Part shown: positions 27,167 to 37,765 of the stretch, piece by piece | Position numbering within the stretch: position 1 is the stretch's first letter | How the letters are laid out: every line of letters starts with the position of its first letter | DNA from: Candidatus Giovannonibacteria bacterium RIFCSPHIGHO2_12_FULL_44_22 | GTDB lineage: Bacteria; Patescibacteriota; Minisyncoccia; UBA11713; 2-01-FULL-45-33 | DNA length: 50,790 nucleotides | Direction: 5' to 3' | Assembly: GCA_001778695.1 (NCBI GenBank) | Contig: MFHU01000017.1 | Location: 21,214 to 72,003 of the forward strand | Program-made: the position numbers and the translations under genes | Notes under the pieces: model-generated | Told to the model about the DNA's origin: nothing | The model's database searches: none | Seen by the model: the letters and a program-made list of their open reading frames with translations, nothing else

Positions 27167-27547
27167 ATGAGCGTGCTCAATTTAACATTTTCATACGTCA
27201 GGCCCTATATCTACCAAGCCAGCGGAGCATTGGAAGATTTGAATTTCAGAAAGAAAAAAAATCTTTTGAAAAATTTGGCGATTATTTTTATTGTTTTGAC
27301 CGCTTTTTACGTTTATCTTACGGGTACGATTGTTGCCAAAAATCTTCAACGGGAGAATTTGGTAAACTTGCTGAATAAAACCGAGTTTGAGAACGCCGAA
27401 GCCGAAAGCATATTTATTAATGAAGGCTACGGCAAAGGCATGGCATATTTCATAGCGCGTGGCTACGAAGAGCCAAAAAATATAAGAGTTATAAAAAAAG
27501 CAGGAAATGTCGCCGTCAAGAATGTGGAAAAGCAAAATTTTTACTAG
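27167..27547 (+). CDS. FtsL-like single-TM division protein
   Basis: Position between rsmH and ftsI; one TM plus coiled coil. Confidence 0.5.
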   Translation: MSVLNLTFSYVRPYIYQASGALEDLNFRKKKNLLKNLAIIFIVLTAFYVYLTGTIVAKNLQRENLVNLLNKTEFENAEAESIFINEGYGKGMAYFIARGYEEPKNIRVIKKAGNVAVKNVEKQNFY

Positions 27548-29219
27548 CTCCGACAGGCTGAAACTTACGGTAATTTTTATTATTTTAATAGTCGCGGCCG
27601 TGGCCAGCCGCCTTTTTTTTATTCAGATTATCAGCCATCAGGCTTATCTGGATTTGGCCAAGAAACAGCAGGGATTCAGCAGGATTTTGGAGCCGAAACG
27701 CGGGGATATTTACTACAAAAATAAAAACGGCGAGCTCGCCAAAGCGGCCACTACGAAAGTAGGCTCTCTTTTATATTTAAATACCAAATTGTTAAAAGAA
27801 TCGGAAAATACGTTTAATAAGTTAAACGCCGTAACGTCAATAGACCGCGATTTATTTAATAAGATTGTAAAAAAAATAAACGACCCTTATGAAATTCTTA
27901 AACACCGCATAAGTCGGGAGGAAGCCGATAAAATCGCCGTTTTGAATCTTCCCGGCGTCGGGTTAGATGAAGAAAGATGGCGGGATTATCCGGCAGGAGC
28001 TCTCGGTAGCCATATTTTAGGATTTATTTCGGCGTTGTCGGCAGATGAAAGCGCTACCGGAAAATACGGCGCGGAAAAATATTACGACGGTATTTTAAAA
28101 GGCGCGCCGGGAAAAATCTCCGGCGACAGCGATCCCAAAGGAATTTTGATCGCTTTGAGCGAAGCCTCGCAAGTGAATCCAACCGAAGGGCAAGATTTGG
28201 TTTTAACCATAGAACCGATTGTTCAGCGCGCCGCCGAAGAGGAGCTTAAAAAATTAAAAGAAAAATGGCGCGCCACAGCCGGAGGGATTTTAATTATTGA
28301 CCCGAAAACCGGCGCTATAAAAGCTTTAGCCGGCTCTCCGGATTTTGACCCCAATAAATATCAAACTGAAAACAATCTCGGAGTTTTTTTGAATCCATAT
28401 GTGGAAAAAATATTTGAAATGGGGTCGGTTTTTAAGCCGCTCACAATGTCCGCGGCCCTTGACCAGGGAGTCCTTACTCCCGATACCGCCTATGTGGATA
28501 TGGGCCAGATTAAAATCGGTGACCGCATCATTAAAAATTTTGACGGCAAGGCGCACGGAACGCGCACCATGACTCAAGTTTTAGAGGAATCTTTAAACAC
28601 CGGCGCGGTGTTTGCCATGCAAAGCGTAGGCGAAGAAAAATTGAAAGAATATTTTCATAAATTCGGCTTGGCTGATAAAACCGGCGTAGATTTGCCGGGG
28701 GAGCTTAGGGGCGATCTTAGCAATCTTGAATCGGGCCGGGAGGTGGAGTTTGCCACGGCGTCTTTCGGCCAAGGAGTGGCCGTGACGCCTCTGGGATTTG
28801 CCATGGCGCTTTCCGCGCTAGCCAACGGCGGACATTTAATGAAACCTTTTATAAAAGACGGCACCGCTCCGCAAATCGTCCGCGACGTAATTAAACCGCA
28901 AACTTCCGAAACCATTACAAAAATGCTTGTTGACGTAGTAGATATGTCTTTAGCTGGAGGAAAACTCAAAATGCCTCGCATGAGCATCGCGGCTAAAACC
29001 GGAACAGCGCAAGTTGCCAACATCGGCGGCAAAGGCTACTCCGACCAATTTCTGCATTCTTTTTTCGGATATTTTCCGGCGTACGACCCAAAATTTTTGA
29101 TTCTAATATTTTTAGAAAAGCCCCAGGGCGTCAAGTATGCTTCGCAATCAATAACCGATACCTTCAAGGCCTTGGTTGAGTTTTTAATAAATTATTATAC
29201 AATTCCACCTGACCGATGA
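27522..29219 (+). CDS. ftsI: Division transpeptidase (FtsI/PBP3-like)
   Basis: FEMGSVFKPLTMSAALDQG (SxxK); ESLNTGAVFAMQ; AAKTGTAQVAN. Confidence 0.9.
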   Translation: MWKSKIFTSSDRLKLTVIFIILIVAAVASRLFFIQIISHQAYLDLAKKQQGFSRILEPKRGDIYYKNKNGELAKAATTKVGSLLYLNTKLLKESENTFNKLNAVTSIDRDLFNKIVKKINDPYEILKHRISREEADKIAVLNLPGVGLDEERWRDYPAGALGSHILGFISALSADESATGKYGAEKYYDGILKGAPGKISGDSDPKGILIALSEASQVNPTEGQDLVLTIEPIVQRAAEEELKKLKEKWRATAGGILIIDPKTGAIKALAGSPDFDPNKYQTENNLGVFLNPYVEKIFEMGSVFKPLTMSAALDQGVLTPDTAYVDMGQIKIGDRIIKNFDGKAHGTRTMTQVLEESLNTGAVFAMQSVGEEKLKEYFHKFGLADKTGVDLPGELRGDLSNLESGREVEFATASFGQGVAVTPLGFAMALSALANGGHLMKPFIKDGTAPQIVRDVIKPQTSETITKMLVDVVDMSLAGGKLKMPRMSIAAKTGTAQVANIGGKGYSDQFLHSFFGYFPAYDPKFLILIFLEKPQGVKYASQSITDTFKALVEFLINYYTIPPDR

Positions 29220-30490
29220 TAAAAAAAATTATAACAATGATTCTTGCTTGGGAAGCCAGAATCGCGCTGAAGCGCCATTCTCCGAAAGTCATAGGCATAA
29301 CAGGATCCGTTGGCAAGTCGTCCGCCAAAGAAGCCGTGGCTGCGGTTTTGGAAAGTAGGTTTAATGTCAGAAAAAGCATCAAAAGCTACAATAGCGAGCT
29401 AGGCATGGCGCTGGCTATTTTAGGATTAAAGACAGCTTGGAATAACCCTTTAAGCTGGATTAAAAATATCATTTACGGATTTAAAGAAGCTTTTAATCTG
29501 CCTGCCGGCAAGGCGGGCAAAAACTTCCCAAAAATATTGATTCTGGAAATGGGCGTGGATAGGCCGCATGACTTTGATAAATTGCTTAAAATCGCGCGTC
29601 CGGACATCGGAATAGTTACGGCTATCGGAGAAGTTCCGGTACATGTTGAATTTTTCGCCGGGCCGGAAGAAATTGCCAGCGAAAAAGCCAAACTTATAAA
29701 AAACTCAAGTTGGGCTATTTTAAATTTTGATGATGAAACAGTTTGGAACATGAAGCCAAAGGCCGGAGCGGAGATAATTGGTTTCGGCTTCGGAAACGGC
29801 GCGGATATTCTGGCTTCCAATTATAAAATTTCCGATGACGGTATTTCTTTTAAAATGGATTATAAAGGTTCCTCGGTGCCGGTGCGCCTTAAAAATGTTT
29901 TTGGAAAACATTCTGTGTACGCCGCTTTGTCCGCCGCGGCGGTGGGAATAATTTTTGAGATGAACCTTATAGAAATTTCGGAAGCGCTTTCAAAATACCA
30001 GGCGCCTCCCGGCAGATTAAGACTGCTTCCGGGAATTAAAAAAAGTTTGATTCTTGACGATTCATATAACGCTTCGCCGTTGGCTACCAATGCCGCTCTG
30101 GACACTCTTCAAGAATTAGATGGAGGAAGAAAAATTGTGGCTTTCGGCGATATGCTGGAGATCGGTAAATTTACCATTTTGGCTCATCAAACGGTGGGGG
30201 AGAAAATCGCTAAAATCGCGGATTATTTTGTCGCAGTCGGCCCGCGCTCAAAATTCGCCGCCGAAGAAGCTATCGTTCAAGGCATGGATGAATCTAAAGT
30301 GATAAATTTTTCAACTTCCCAAGAGGCAGCTATTCATTTAAAATCAAAAATTCAAGAAGGCGATTTAATTTTAGTTAAAGGATCGCAATCCATGCGTATG
30401 GAAAAAATAGTCGAAGAAATTATTGCCGAACCGGAAAGGGCTGGGGAACTACTTGCCAGGCAGGACGAATACTGGAAGAATAAAAAATAA
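29216..30490 (+). CDS. murF: UDP-MurNAc-tripeptide D-Ala-D-Ala ligase (Mur ligase)
   Basis: VIGITGSVGKSSAKEAV; LILDDSYNASPLATNAALDTL; VKGSQSMRMEKIVEEI. Confidence 0.9.
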   Translation: MIKKIITMILAWEARIALKRHSPKVIGITGSVGKSSAKEAVAAVLESRFNVRKSIKSYNSELGMALAILGLKTAWNNPLSWIKNIIYGFKEAFNLPAGKAGKNFPKILILEMGVDRPHDFDKLLKIARPDIGIVTAIGEVPVHVEFFAGPEEIASEKAKLIKNSSWAILNFDDETVWNMKPKAGAEIIGFGFGNGADILASNYKISDDGISFKMDYKGSSVPVRLKNVFGKHSVYAALSAAAVGIIFEMNLIEISEALSKYQAPPGRLRLLPGIKKSLILDDSYNASPLATNAALDTLQELDGGRKIVAFGDMLEIGKFTILAHQTVGEKIAKIADYFVAVGPRSKFAAEEAIVQGMDESKVINFSTSQEAAIHLKSKIQEGDLILVKGSQSMRMEKIVEEIIAEPERAGELLARQDEYWKNKK

Positions 30491-30508
30491 GCCTGCCTGC
30501 ACAGACAA

Positions 30509-30583
30509 GCCCCTGTCGTCTAGCTTGGTCTAGGACGCATGGTTCTCATCCATGTAACCCGGGTTCAAATCCCGGCGGGGGCA
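30509..30583 (+). tRNA. tRNA-Glu(CTC)
   Basis: GCCCCTG/CGGGGGC acceptor, CATGG-TTCTCAT-CCATG anticodon arm, CGGGTTCAAATCCCGG. Confidence 0.9.
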
Positions 30584-30596
30584 TAAAATCGGTTTT

Positions 30597-30974
30597 TTAT
30601 AATAGTATTCTATCAATGTCCTGTTCAATTGTTAAAAAATTTTCTTCAGATTTTATAATATACCCTCGCACCCCTAAAGCTATACCCTCACTGATCTTTT
30701 CCGTATCATCTAAATTAGAAACAATTAAAATAGGAATTGGCAACTCACCCGTTTGATTACCCGTCTGTATTTTTTTTAAAAATTCAATCCCGTTCATTTT
30801 CGGCATTTTCAGATCGAGTATAATTAAATCCGGCTTTATTTCATTTGTTTTTAATAACCCCTCTTCGCCGTCATAAGCCGCAAAAATTTTGTATTTTTTG
30901 GACAATAAACCAATCAATAATCGTGAAAAATCTCGGTCATCATCTATGATAAGTATCTTTTTCATATTATTCAA
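30597..30974 (-). CDS. Response regulator receiver-domain protein
   Basis: ILIIDDDRDFSRLLIGLL; PDLIILDLKMPKMNGIEFL. Confidence 0.92.
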   Translation of the reverse strand: MNNMKKILIIDDDRDFSRLLIGLLSKKYKIFAAYDGEEGLLKTNEIKPDLIILDLKMPKMNGIEFLKKIQTGNQTGELPIPILIVSNLDDTEKISEGIALGVRGYIIKSEENFLTIEQDIDRILL

Positions 30975-32745
30975 AGGGTATCATAAAGTAAAAAATACTA
31001 CCAACCTTCTCTTTTGAAATAGCGCCGACTGTTCCTTTATGCGCTTCTATTAGGGCTTTCGCAATAGAAAGCCCGAGTCCGGTTCCCTTTTTCCCATCCA
31101 AAGAAGCGGGGTAGAGTTGTTTGAATTTACCAAAAAGCTGGCTTATACTTTCAAGCGCTATGCCTATGCCGGTGTCATAAACGGCTATCGCAATCGCATT
31201 TGGGTAGTCTCGCGCCAAATCCGCGTTAATAGGAATTCCGGAGGAAACCCCGAGTGTTAAAAACTCATCGCTCAAAGAAAATCCTTTCTTATGCAAGAAA
31301 GCTATAATCTTAACCTCCCCTCCGCTTTTGGTGAATTTTAAAGCGTTGGAAATAAAATTATTTAAAACCTGCTGTATTGCCCGCGGATCAAGCCGCAACG
31401 CATCCGGCAGATCATTGCCGAATAGCGGATTCAATTTAATGCCTGCATCTTTGGCGGCTAACTCATAAAAGGAGATTCTGTTATTAATAATATCCTTAAT
31501 ATCCGCCGCTTCAAGCCTTATTTCGAATTTTCCGGCTTCAAGCTTCGCTAAATCCAAGATATCGTTGACTAAATCAAGCATGCGGGAAGCGTTTTGATAA
31601 ACCATCTGCAAATATTCCTGCGTATTCGCGCTGTTAACATCCGTCTCTTTATTTCGCAAAAGCTCGCTAATTTTTTTAATTCCGTCTAGCGGAGAGCGAA
31701 GTTCATGCACTATCATTGAAGTAAAATCCTTTCTGATGCGTTCAAGTTCAATCTCGTGCGTAATATCATGAAAAATCACAACGCCGCCCAAGACCTCCCC
31801 GGCTTTAAGGGAATATTTGTTTAAAACTGGAAATGTGAAAATTTGGAAAAATTTATCATTGATTAAAATTTTATCCAAAATATAAGACTTGTTAAGTTTG
31901 ACGCTTTCTTCCAGTTTTCCGCGAATATCAAATGTATTGCCGAGTTTGTCTATAAAATCAAAGATTGTGACTTCATTTTTCCCCTGCCAGCCGATTATAT
32001 TTTTCGCGGATGGATTCACGACCATAACGCGATAGTCTAAATCGGTCATAACCACGCCGTCCGCCATACTTTCTACCATGGCATTTAATTTGCTTTGCTC
32101 TGTTTTTACAACCTCTTGCAGTTTGGTTACAGCTTTAGAAGCTTGGCTCGTAATTTTATATAAAATTGTCATTTCCTCTTCTTTATACAATCCAGCTTTC
32201 GTATCGGACACTGTTAAAACGCCGACAACTCTATCTCCTATAGCCAATGGAATGTTGAAAAACGAGCGCACGGGCTCCTCAACTTCATCAACAATAATAG
32301 CTCCGGATAAAATCTCATTGACCTGTTCTCGCTTGAATTCTTTTTCTAAAAGGGCGGATAGCGATTTCAACATCCTGTCGCGCACTTCATCTATGAATCC
32401 GCGGTGCACGGATTTTTCCAAATGAACCTTAAAAAGCACTTTTTCAGGCTCAATGAGCATATAGGAAACCGCGCTATATTCAATAAATTGGTGAAGCGAC
32501 CCCGTGATTACATCAACAATTTGATGGACATCCAGAGAATATCCGACTCGATCACCTAATTCTTTTAAAATAGCTAATTCATACATTCTCTGGTGCATCT
32601 TACTTTCGCGATCTTCCAATTCCGCGCGGCGTACTTCAAACTGGGCGCGTACTTTGCGTTCACGCCTATACAAAAACAATCCAACCGCAAAAGCGGATGA
32701 AATTAACAAAAGAAACACAATAATACCTGCCGTTTCAGCAAACAT
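30967..32745 (-). CDS. Sensor histidine kinase (TM, GAF, PAS, HisKA, HATPase)
   Basis: MIVHELRSPLDGIKKISELL H-box; AVYDTGIGIALESISQLFGKF; GTGLGLSIAKALIEAHKG. Confidence 0.92.
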   Translation of the reverse strand: MFAETAGIIVFLLLISSAFAVGLFLYRRERKVRAQFEVRRAELEDRESKMHQRMYELAILKELGDRVGYSLDVHQIVDVITGSLHQFIEYSAVSYMLIEPEKVLFKVHLEKSVHRGFIDEVRDRMLKSLSALLEKEFKREQVNEILSGAIIVDEVEEPVRSFFNIPLAIGDRVVGVLTVSDTKAGLYKEEEMTILYKITSQASKAVTKLQEVVKTEQSKLNAMVESMADGVVMTDLDYRVMVVNPSAKNIIGWQGKNEVTIFDFIDKLGNTFDIRGKLEESVKLNKSYILDKILINDKFFQIFTFPVLNKYSLKAGEVLGGVVIFHDITHEIELERIRKDFTSMIVHELRSPLDGIKKISELLRNKETDVNSANTQEYLQMVYQNASRMLDLVNDILDLAKLEAGKFEIRLEAADIKDIINNRISFYELAAKDAGIKLNPLFGNDLPDALRLDPRAIQQVLNNFISNALKFTKSGGEVKIIAFLHKKGFSLSDEFLTLGVSSGIPINADLARDYPNAIAIAVYDTGIGIALESISQLFGKFKQLYPASLDGKKGTGLGLSIAKALIEAHKGTVGAISKEKVGSIFYFMIPFE

Positions 32746-32763
32746 ATTATACCGATTTACTTA

Positions 32764-33159
32764 TTAATTCAAAACTTTTGCGAGGAGCTCTTTGCGAGTC
32801 TTGTAGAAAGTAACTGCCATTAATGAAGCGAAAACTGTTTCCGCAACATCTCCAAATCCTCCGATGTGTAGGATTTTTAGGCCAGAAAGCGTTCCGTAGA
32901 CCTCCAGTACTGCAAATGCAAGCGATGCCATTGCCAACATATTCCATGTTTTTTCAAGCGAACCTCCTTGCGACAAAGCTGCCAGCTTCACTGCAAAAAA
33001 AGCGCCGAAAAGCGCCAAGATTAAATTTAATCCTTCTAAGCCAATCTCCAAATTTTCCGGGATAAGCGAAAAATCGTATAAATAGCCGCTTTCTCCGGCC
33101 GCCAAAAGCATAATTGGCATAGCGAGCAAAAGCGCCCCAAAAATTATTTTATTTTTCAT
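32764..33159 (-). CDS. Multi-TM membrane protein, hypothetical
   Basis: Four hydrophobic segments. Confidence 0.5.
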   Translation of the reverse strand: MKNKIIFGALLLAMPIMLLAAGESGYLYDFSLIPENLEIGLEGLNLILALFGAFFAVKLAALSQGGSLEKTWNMLAMASLAFAVLEVYGTLSGLKILHIGGFGDVAETVFASLMAVTFYKTRKELLAKVLN

Positions 33160-33187
33160 ATTTTTGATTTTAAGATTAATTCTAAAA

Positions 33188-33463
33188 CTAATTATTAACG
33201 CTGACTTTGATTTCAGGATATTTGCTCATAATGGTTCCTACTATATTTTTTACGATAAGACCAGATAAACTCACGTATTCATCAATGAGCTTCTTTAATA
33301 CTTGCTGTGGATCGCCGTCTATCGCAGTAACGGCGCCGTCGTTTTCCACAGATATCTCTTTTATATTGCGCGCCTTTAAGACAGCGATATCCGGACCTAA
33401 TATGACGATTTGCTTCTTTATTATTTCAGTTAAAAGTTCTTTGTATTGTTCTGATGTAGCCAT
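33188..33463 (-). CDS. Hypothetical protein
   Basis: 91-aa ORF upstream of the two-component locus. Confidence 0.55.
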   Translation of the reverse strand: MATSEQYKELLTEIIKKQIVILGPDIAVLKARNIKEISVENDGAVTAIDGDPQQVLKKLIDEYVSLSGLIVKNIVGTIMSKYPEIKVSVNN

Positions 33464-33603
33464 AAACTTTAATTTATAATTTTATTTTTAATTTTCGACC
33501 TTATGCTATTATACCACGCTACGCATATATAGGCATTGTGAACAATTTTATACCGATAGTCGTATTTTGTAAATTCTTTGAGTTCTGCTATTATTTGATT
33601 TAA

Positions 33604-34821
33604 ATGCTTGATATAAAATTCATCAGAGAAAATAAGGATCTAATCAAAGAAGCGGCTAGGAAGAAGCACGTGAAAGTTGATATTGACCGGATTTCGGCAA
33701 TTGATGAAAAAAGGCGGGCGTTGATTCAAGAAGTAGACGCGCTAAGGCAGGAACATAAAAAATTTACCGGAGTTTCGGATGAAGCCAAAATCTCAAAAGA
33801 TAAAATTTCCCATAAAGAATTTGAGCTGAAGGCGGTTGAGGATGAATTTAATGAATTGATGCTTCAAGTGCCAAACGTGCCAGACCCATCGGTGCCGGAA
33901 GGAGAATCTGACGCGGAAAATCAGGAAATTAGAAAGGTAAGAGAACCTAAAAAATTTTCCGGCCAAGATTATCTTTCCATTATGAAGCGGTTAGATATGG
34001 TGGATTTGGAGCGCGGAGTAAAAGTCTCTGGATTTCGCGGATATTTTTTAAAAAATGAAGGAGCGCTACTCTCTTTAGCTCTTTGGCACTTTGTGTTTGA
34101 TTTTTTGGTAAAAAAAGGGTTTGCGCCTTTTTTGGCTCCGGTTTTAATAAGAAGAGAAAATATGGTCGGCACAGGCTGGTTCCCGCAAGTTGAAGAGGAT
34201 ATTTATAAAACGCAGGATGATCTTTATCTTTCCGGCACCGCCGAAGTGCCGATGATGGGCTACCACGCGGACGAAATTTTAAAAGAAGAAGACCTTCCAA
34301 AAAAATACGTGGCATTTTCCCCTTGTTATAGAAGAGAGGTCGGGTCTTACGGTAAAGATACGAAGGGTATTTTTCGGGTTCATGAATTTTATAAAATTGA
34401 GCAAGTGGTGCTTTGCAGGGCTGATCATCAGGAATCAGTAAAGTGGCATGAAGAACTTACAAAAAATTCGGAAGAAATTATGCAAGCGTTGGAAATTCCT
34501 TACCGCGTAGTGATAAATTGCGGAGGCGATTTGGGGTTGGGGCAGGTCAAAAAATACGATATTGAGGGCTGGATCCCATCGGAGGGTCGGTACCGCGAAA
34601 CACATTCGGCGTCTTATTTTCATGATTTTCAAGCCAGGCGCCTTAATATAAAATATAAAGATAACGCCGGGAAAATTCATTTTATTCATTCCCTAAACAA
34701 CACCGCCATCGCCACGCCCAGAATCTTGGAAGCTTTTTTGGAAAATAATCTGCGGGAAGACGGCTCCATAAAAATTCCGGAGGCTCTGCAAAAATATTAT
34801 GGAGCTCGCGGATTATTATAA
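33604..34821 (+). CDS. serS: Seryl-tRNA synthetase
   Basis: MLDIKFIRENKDLIKEAARKKHV; TAEVPMMGYHADEIL; FSPCYRREVGSYGKDTKGIFRVHEFYKIE. Confidence 0.95.
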   Translation: MLDIKFIRENKDLIKEAARKKHVKVDIDRISAIDEKRRALIQEVDALRQEHKKFTGVSDEAKISKDKISHKEFELKAVEDEFNELMLQVPNVPDPSVPEGESDAENQEIRKVREPKKFSGQDYLSIMKRLDMVDLERGVKVSGFRGYFLKNEGALLSLALWHFVFDFLVKKGFAPFLAPVLIRRENMVGTGWFPQVEEDIYKTQDDLYLSGTAEVPMMGYHADEILKEEDLPKKYVAFSPCYRREVGSYGKDTKGIFRVHEFYKIEQVVLCRADHQESVKWHEELTKNSEEIMQALEIPYRVVINCGGDLGLGQVKKYDIEGWIPSEGRYRETHSASYFHDFQARRLNIKYKDNAGKIHFIHSLNNTAIATPRILEAFLENNLREDGSIKIPEALQKYYGARGLL

Positions 34822-35575
34822 AAAAAGAAGAAGGCGGCAATTTATCGGCAAAGCTGTTATTTTTGGCTGGGGATTGTTATTGATTTTCTTTTTGGTTTGG
34901 GGATTTTTTTGGATACCGTATTTGCGAGTGGCGAATATTAAAGTAGAGGGCTATCAGGATGAAAATAGCGTAAAAATCGCTCTCGCGGATTATTTATCTT
35001 CACGCGGTAAATTTTTTCTGCCGCAAAATAATTTTTTTCTGCTAAACATTGGAGATGTCAAGCGAATTTTAAAAGAAAAAGGATTTGATCTGCAGGATGT
35101 AAGCAAGCAAATTCCCAACACACTTTTAATCCGTTTTATTTCAATGCCTTCGCTTTTTATTTTCTGCCAAGATAAAAGCTCCTGTTTTTACGTTAACAGC
35201 TCTGGCGTTTTGGGTGAGCGTGCTCCGCGTTTCAGCGAAAGCCCATTGCTAGAATTAGCAATCGCGGAGCAAATCTTCCCTAAAATAGGCGACCAAATTT
35301 TTTCGGAACAACAGGCCAGATTTTTGGGAGTGTTTCTTGATTCTCTAAAAAATTTAAATTTGGCGCTCTCAAAAATAGAAATCTCTGGAAACAAAGACAT
35401 CAAAATATTTACAAAAGAAGGATGGCATATTTTAACTTCATCGGATCTTGACGCGGACCGCGTTTCCCAAGATCTGCAATTGCTCATCTCTCAAAAAATC
35501 GCCGACAATCGCTCGCGACTAGAATACATAGACATGCGTTTTCCGAATAAGGCATTTTATAAATTGAAAAATTAG
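34799..35575 (+). CDS. FtsQ/DivIB-like POTRA protein
   Basis: N-terminal TM then LRVANIKVEGYQDENSVKIAL. Confidence 0.6.
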   Translation: MELADYYKKRRRRQFIGKAVIFGWGLLLIFFLVWGFFWIPYLRVANIKVEGYQDENSVKIALADYLSSRGKFFLPQNNFFLLNIGDVKRILKEKGFDLQDVSKQIPNTLLIRFISMPSLFIFCQDKSSCFYVNSSGVLGERAPRFSESPLLELAIAEQIFPKIGDQIFSEQQARFLGVFLDSLKNLNLALSKIEISGNKDIKIFTKEGWHILTSSDLDADRVSQDLQLLISQKIADNRSRLEYIDMRFPNKAFYKLKN

Positions 35576-37263
35576 AATTTATAAATAAAAATCGAGCTTC
35601 CGCCCCGAGCAATCGGGGTTTTATTTTTGAGCCAGGAATACGCATCTTCCGGTTTTATTTTTATGTCGCCGATTGGTTTGGCTTGGTTGCCGATTAATGA
35701 ATTAAGCGATACGGCAAAATAAGAATCTTTTGGCGGTGGGCCAAATGACGACCACCAACCTTCGTATCCGTTTCCTAAATAATAATGTGGTGAACCTCCT
35801 CCAAAGTAATCTAAATATATTTTCTGAATATGATTTTTTTCTCTCCATTTGGCTAATCGCCTTAAATCCTGCCCCCAGTCGTAGTTTGAATCTGTCGCAA
35901 TTTTATAACCATTTTGCAATCCTCTGCCCAATTCATTGTAGTAAGAAAGATAATATGGGAAAGTAAAAATAACTTCCGCAAGCATCCAAACCATTATGAG
36001 GGCCGTAAAAATATGCTGTTTAAAATTTACAATTCCCAGCGCAACAAGCAAATAAATAAACGGGAAAGTTGGCAAAACATGCCGGACGCCAATGTTTAAT
36101 GGATTTAAAATAGAAGAAAGCCAGTAAAAGATTATAAAAACTATCGCGGCGATAACGTAAAAATTTTTCTGTTTCCAGATTTTCTCTTTGGTGCTCGTAA
36201 AAATAGCGATTAATGCTAAAAGATATAGTCCCAGTTGTTCTTTGACCAAAGTCAAGATTGGGAAATAAGACCACCAGCCTTTGGAGGAAACTTCGCCCAT
36301 AAAATAAGCTGTGTTCCCACCGGCCGTCCGTCGGGCTACCATCAAAAATCCATAAAAATACTGTCCCAGCGGACGCGTCAGACTATGCTCTACCAGCCAA
36401 AAATCCAGTTTAGCTAGAGACGGATATTTATAGTCGGAAAGAATATAACGGACGTCTTTGATTTGCTGGTCCATCGGATAATTCCACACTTGCCAAATGT
36501 AAACAAAATAAATCACGGCAAATCCAACAAGGCCAATTAAAAAAATCTGGCCGATGAGCTCAGCAAATTCGTAAGTAATTTTGGAGTATTTAAACCAAAT
36601 CCAAAGAAAACCTAAAATTAGATAAAGTGGAGCGAGCAAGAACAATGAAAATTTAAATAAATTAACCAGACCAAAAATAAGTCCGCAATAAATAAGAGAT
36701 TTTTTATCACGCCGCTCCAAAAATTTTAAAAAGAAAATAATTCCCAAAAAAAATCCGAGCGCCGCGCCAATATCAGTCGTCACAAACCTTGAATGCGCCA
36801 AAAAAGTGGGGGAGGTGGCGTAGAAAAATAAAGTCAGAAGCGCGGCTTTATCGCCGAAATTTTTGCGCGCCCACCAAAAAATCAGCCAGCCGAAAAGAAT
36901 CGCCAACAGCATAAATGGCAGCCGCGACCAAAAAAGAATCCGGTCTGCGTTGTTGCCGGCTTCATATAGAAGATAATTGCCGGTGGTCCATTGGCGGTCG
37001 TTGACGTTTTCCATCGTCCAAAATGGCTGTACCGTGATATTTCCTTTCAAGTTTAAAAATATAAGCGGCAACGCGGCCAGGTTTTTTAAAAGTGGGGGAT
37101 GCTCTGGGTTTAATCTGCCATCTTTAAGCATAAGCGAAGTGTATCCAGCCGGAATATGCGCCACTTCGTCAAAAATCGCAGAATCGTTCCATGACGAACC
37201 GAGCATTAGTCCAAACATCACAACCAGCATCAAAACGGCCAAAGTATTCGCAAATTTATCCAT
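35572..37263 (-). CDS. GT39/PMT-like membrane glycosyltransferase
   Basis: IFDEVAHIPAGYTSLMLKDGRLNPEHPPLLKNLAALPL; multi-TM. Confidence 0.8.
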   Translation of the reverse strand: MDKFANTLAVLMLVVMFGLMLGSSWNDSAIFDEVAHIPAGYTSLMLKDGRLNPEHPPLLKNLAALPLIFLNLKGNITVQPFWTMENVNDRQWTTGNYLLYEAGNNADRILFWSRLPFMLLAILFGWLIFWWARKNFGDKAALLTLFFYATSPTFLAHSRFVTTDIGAALGFFLGIIFFLKFLERRDKKSLIYCGLIFGLVNLFKFSLFLLAPLYLILGFLWIWFKYSKITYEFAELIGQIFLIGLVGFAVIYFVYIWQVWNYPMDQQIKDVRYILSDYKYPSLAKLDFWLVEHSLTRPLGQYFYGFLMVARRTAGGNTAYFMGEVSSKGWWSYFPILTLVKEQLGLYLLALIAIFTSTKEKIWKQKNFYVIAAIVFIIFYWLSSILNPLNIGVRHVLPTFPFIYLLVALGIVNFKQHIFTALIMVWMLAEVIFTFPYYLSYYNELGRGLQNGYKIATDSNYDWGQDLRRLAKWREKNHIQKIYLDYFGGGSPHYYLGNGYEGWWSSFGPPPKDSYFAVSLNSLIGNQAKPIGDIKIKPEDAYSWLKNKTPIARGGSSIFIYKF

Positions 37264-37359
37264 AGTTTTAGTTTAATCCAAAAAACTTCAATATAAAAAT
37301 TGGGTTTGACGTGTTAAATTACTTATGATATTTTAGCAACAGAGAAAGGAGGATAGTAT

Positions 37360-37596
37360 ATGTGGGAAGAAAAAACGCTATACGCGGTATTTTTCAACAG
37401 GCATCACAGGCGTTGCGGTTTTAGAACGGTGCTCGAGAGAGATTATTTTATGAAAGAGGGCATTGAGCAGGAAACAGAAAATAGAAAGGTTTCAAAATAT
37501 CGCGTGTACAAAGAACATCTGCGCCAATACGTTCAGGAGAAAGGTTACGACGCGAAAGTTACCCGCGCGCTGTACCTAAACCAAGAGGCTACGTAA
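37360..37596 (+). CDS. Hypothetical protein
   Basis: 78 aa; strong SD AAAGGAGG. Confidence 0.55.
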   Translation: MWEEKTLYAVFFNRHHRRCGFRTVLERDYFMKEGIEQETENRKVSKYRVYKEHLRQYVQEKGYDAKVTRALYLNQEAT

Positions 37597-37611
37597 GCAT
37601 ATCGATTTTAT

Positions 37612-37678
37612 CTTCTTAGAACCACGAATCCCGGGCTTATATCCAAACGGAGGCCTGGGATTTTTTTATTTTTTTAGA
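37612..37678 (-). pseudogene. Remnant C-terminus of a GT39 gene (KKIPGLRLDISPGFVVLRR*)
   Basis: Matches the C-terminus QKIPNLRLDISPGFVVLKNY* of the intact GT39 at 38373-39917. Confidence 0.65.
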
Positions 37679-37700
37679 ATTGATTAATAAAATCAGTTGT

Positions 37701-37736
37701 CTATACAACCTTTAACGATCGTGTAAAAGTGTATAG
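37701..37736. repeat. 36-bp imperfect dyad, copy 1, upstream of PaaX/Cas2-like gene
   Basis: CTATACAACCTTTAACGATCGTGTAAAAGTGTATAG; 29/36 identical to copy 2. Confidence 0.8.
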
Positions 37737-37765
37737 TATGCTAATATTAGAAATAGTATGAAAAT

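Noticed and set aside
30458-30500. CAGGCAGG...CCTGCCTG inverted repeat at the murF 3' end
   Set aside because: 8-bp arms with a long loop; too weak to call alone.
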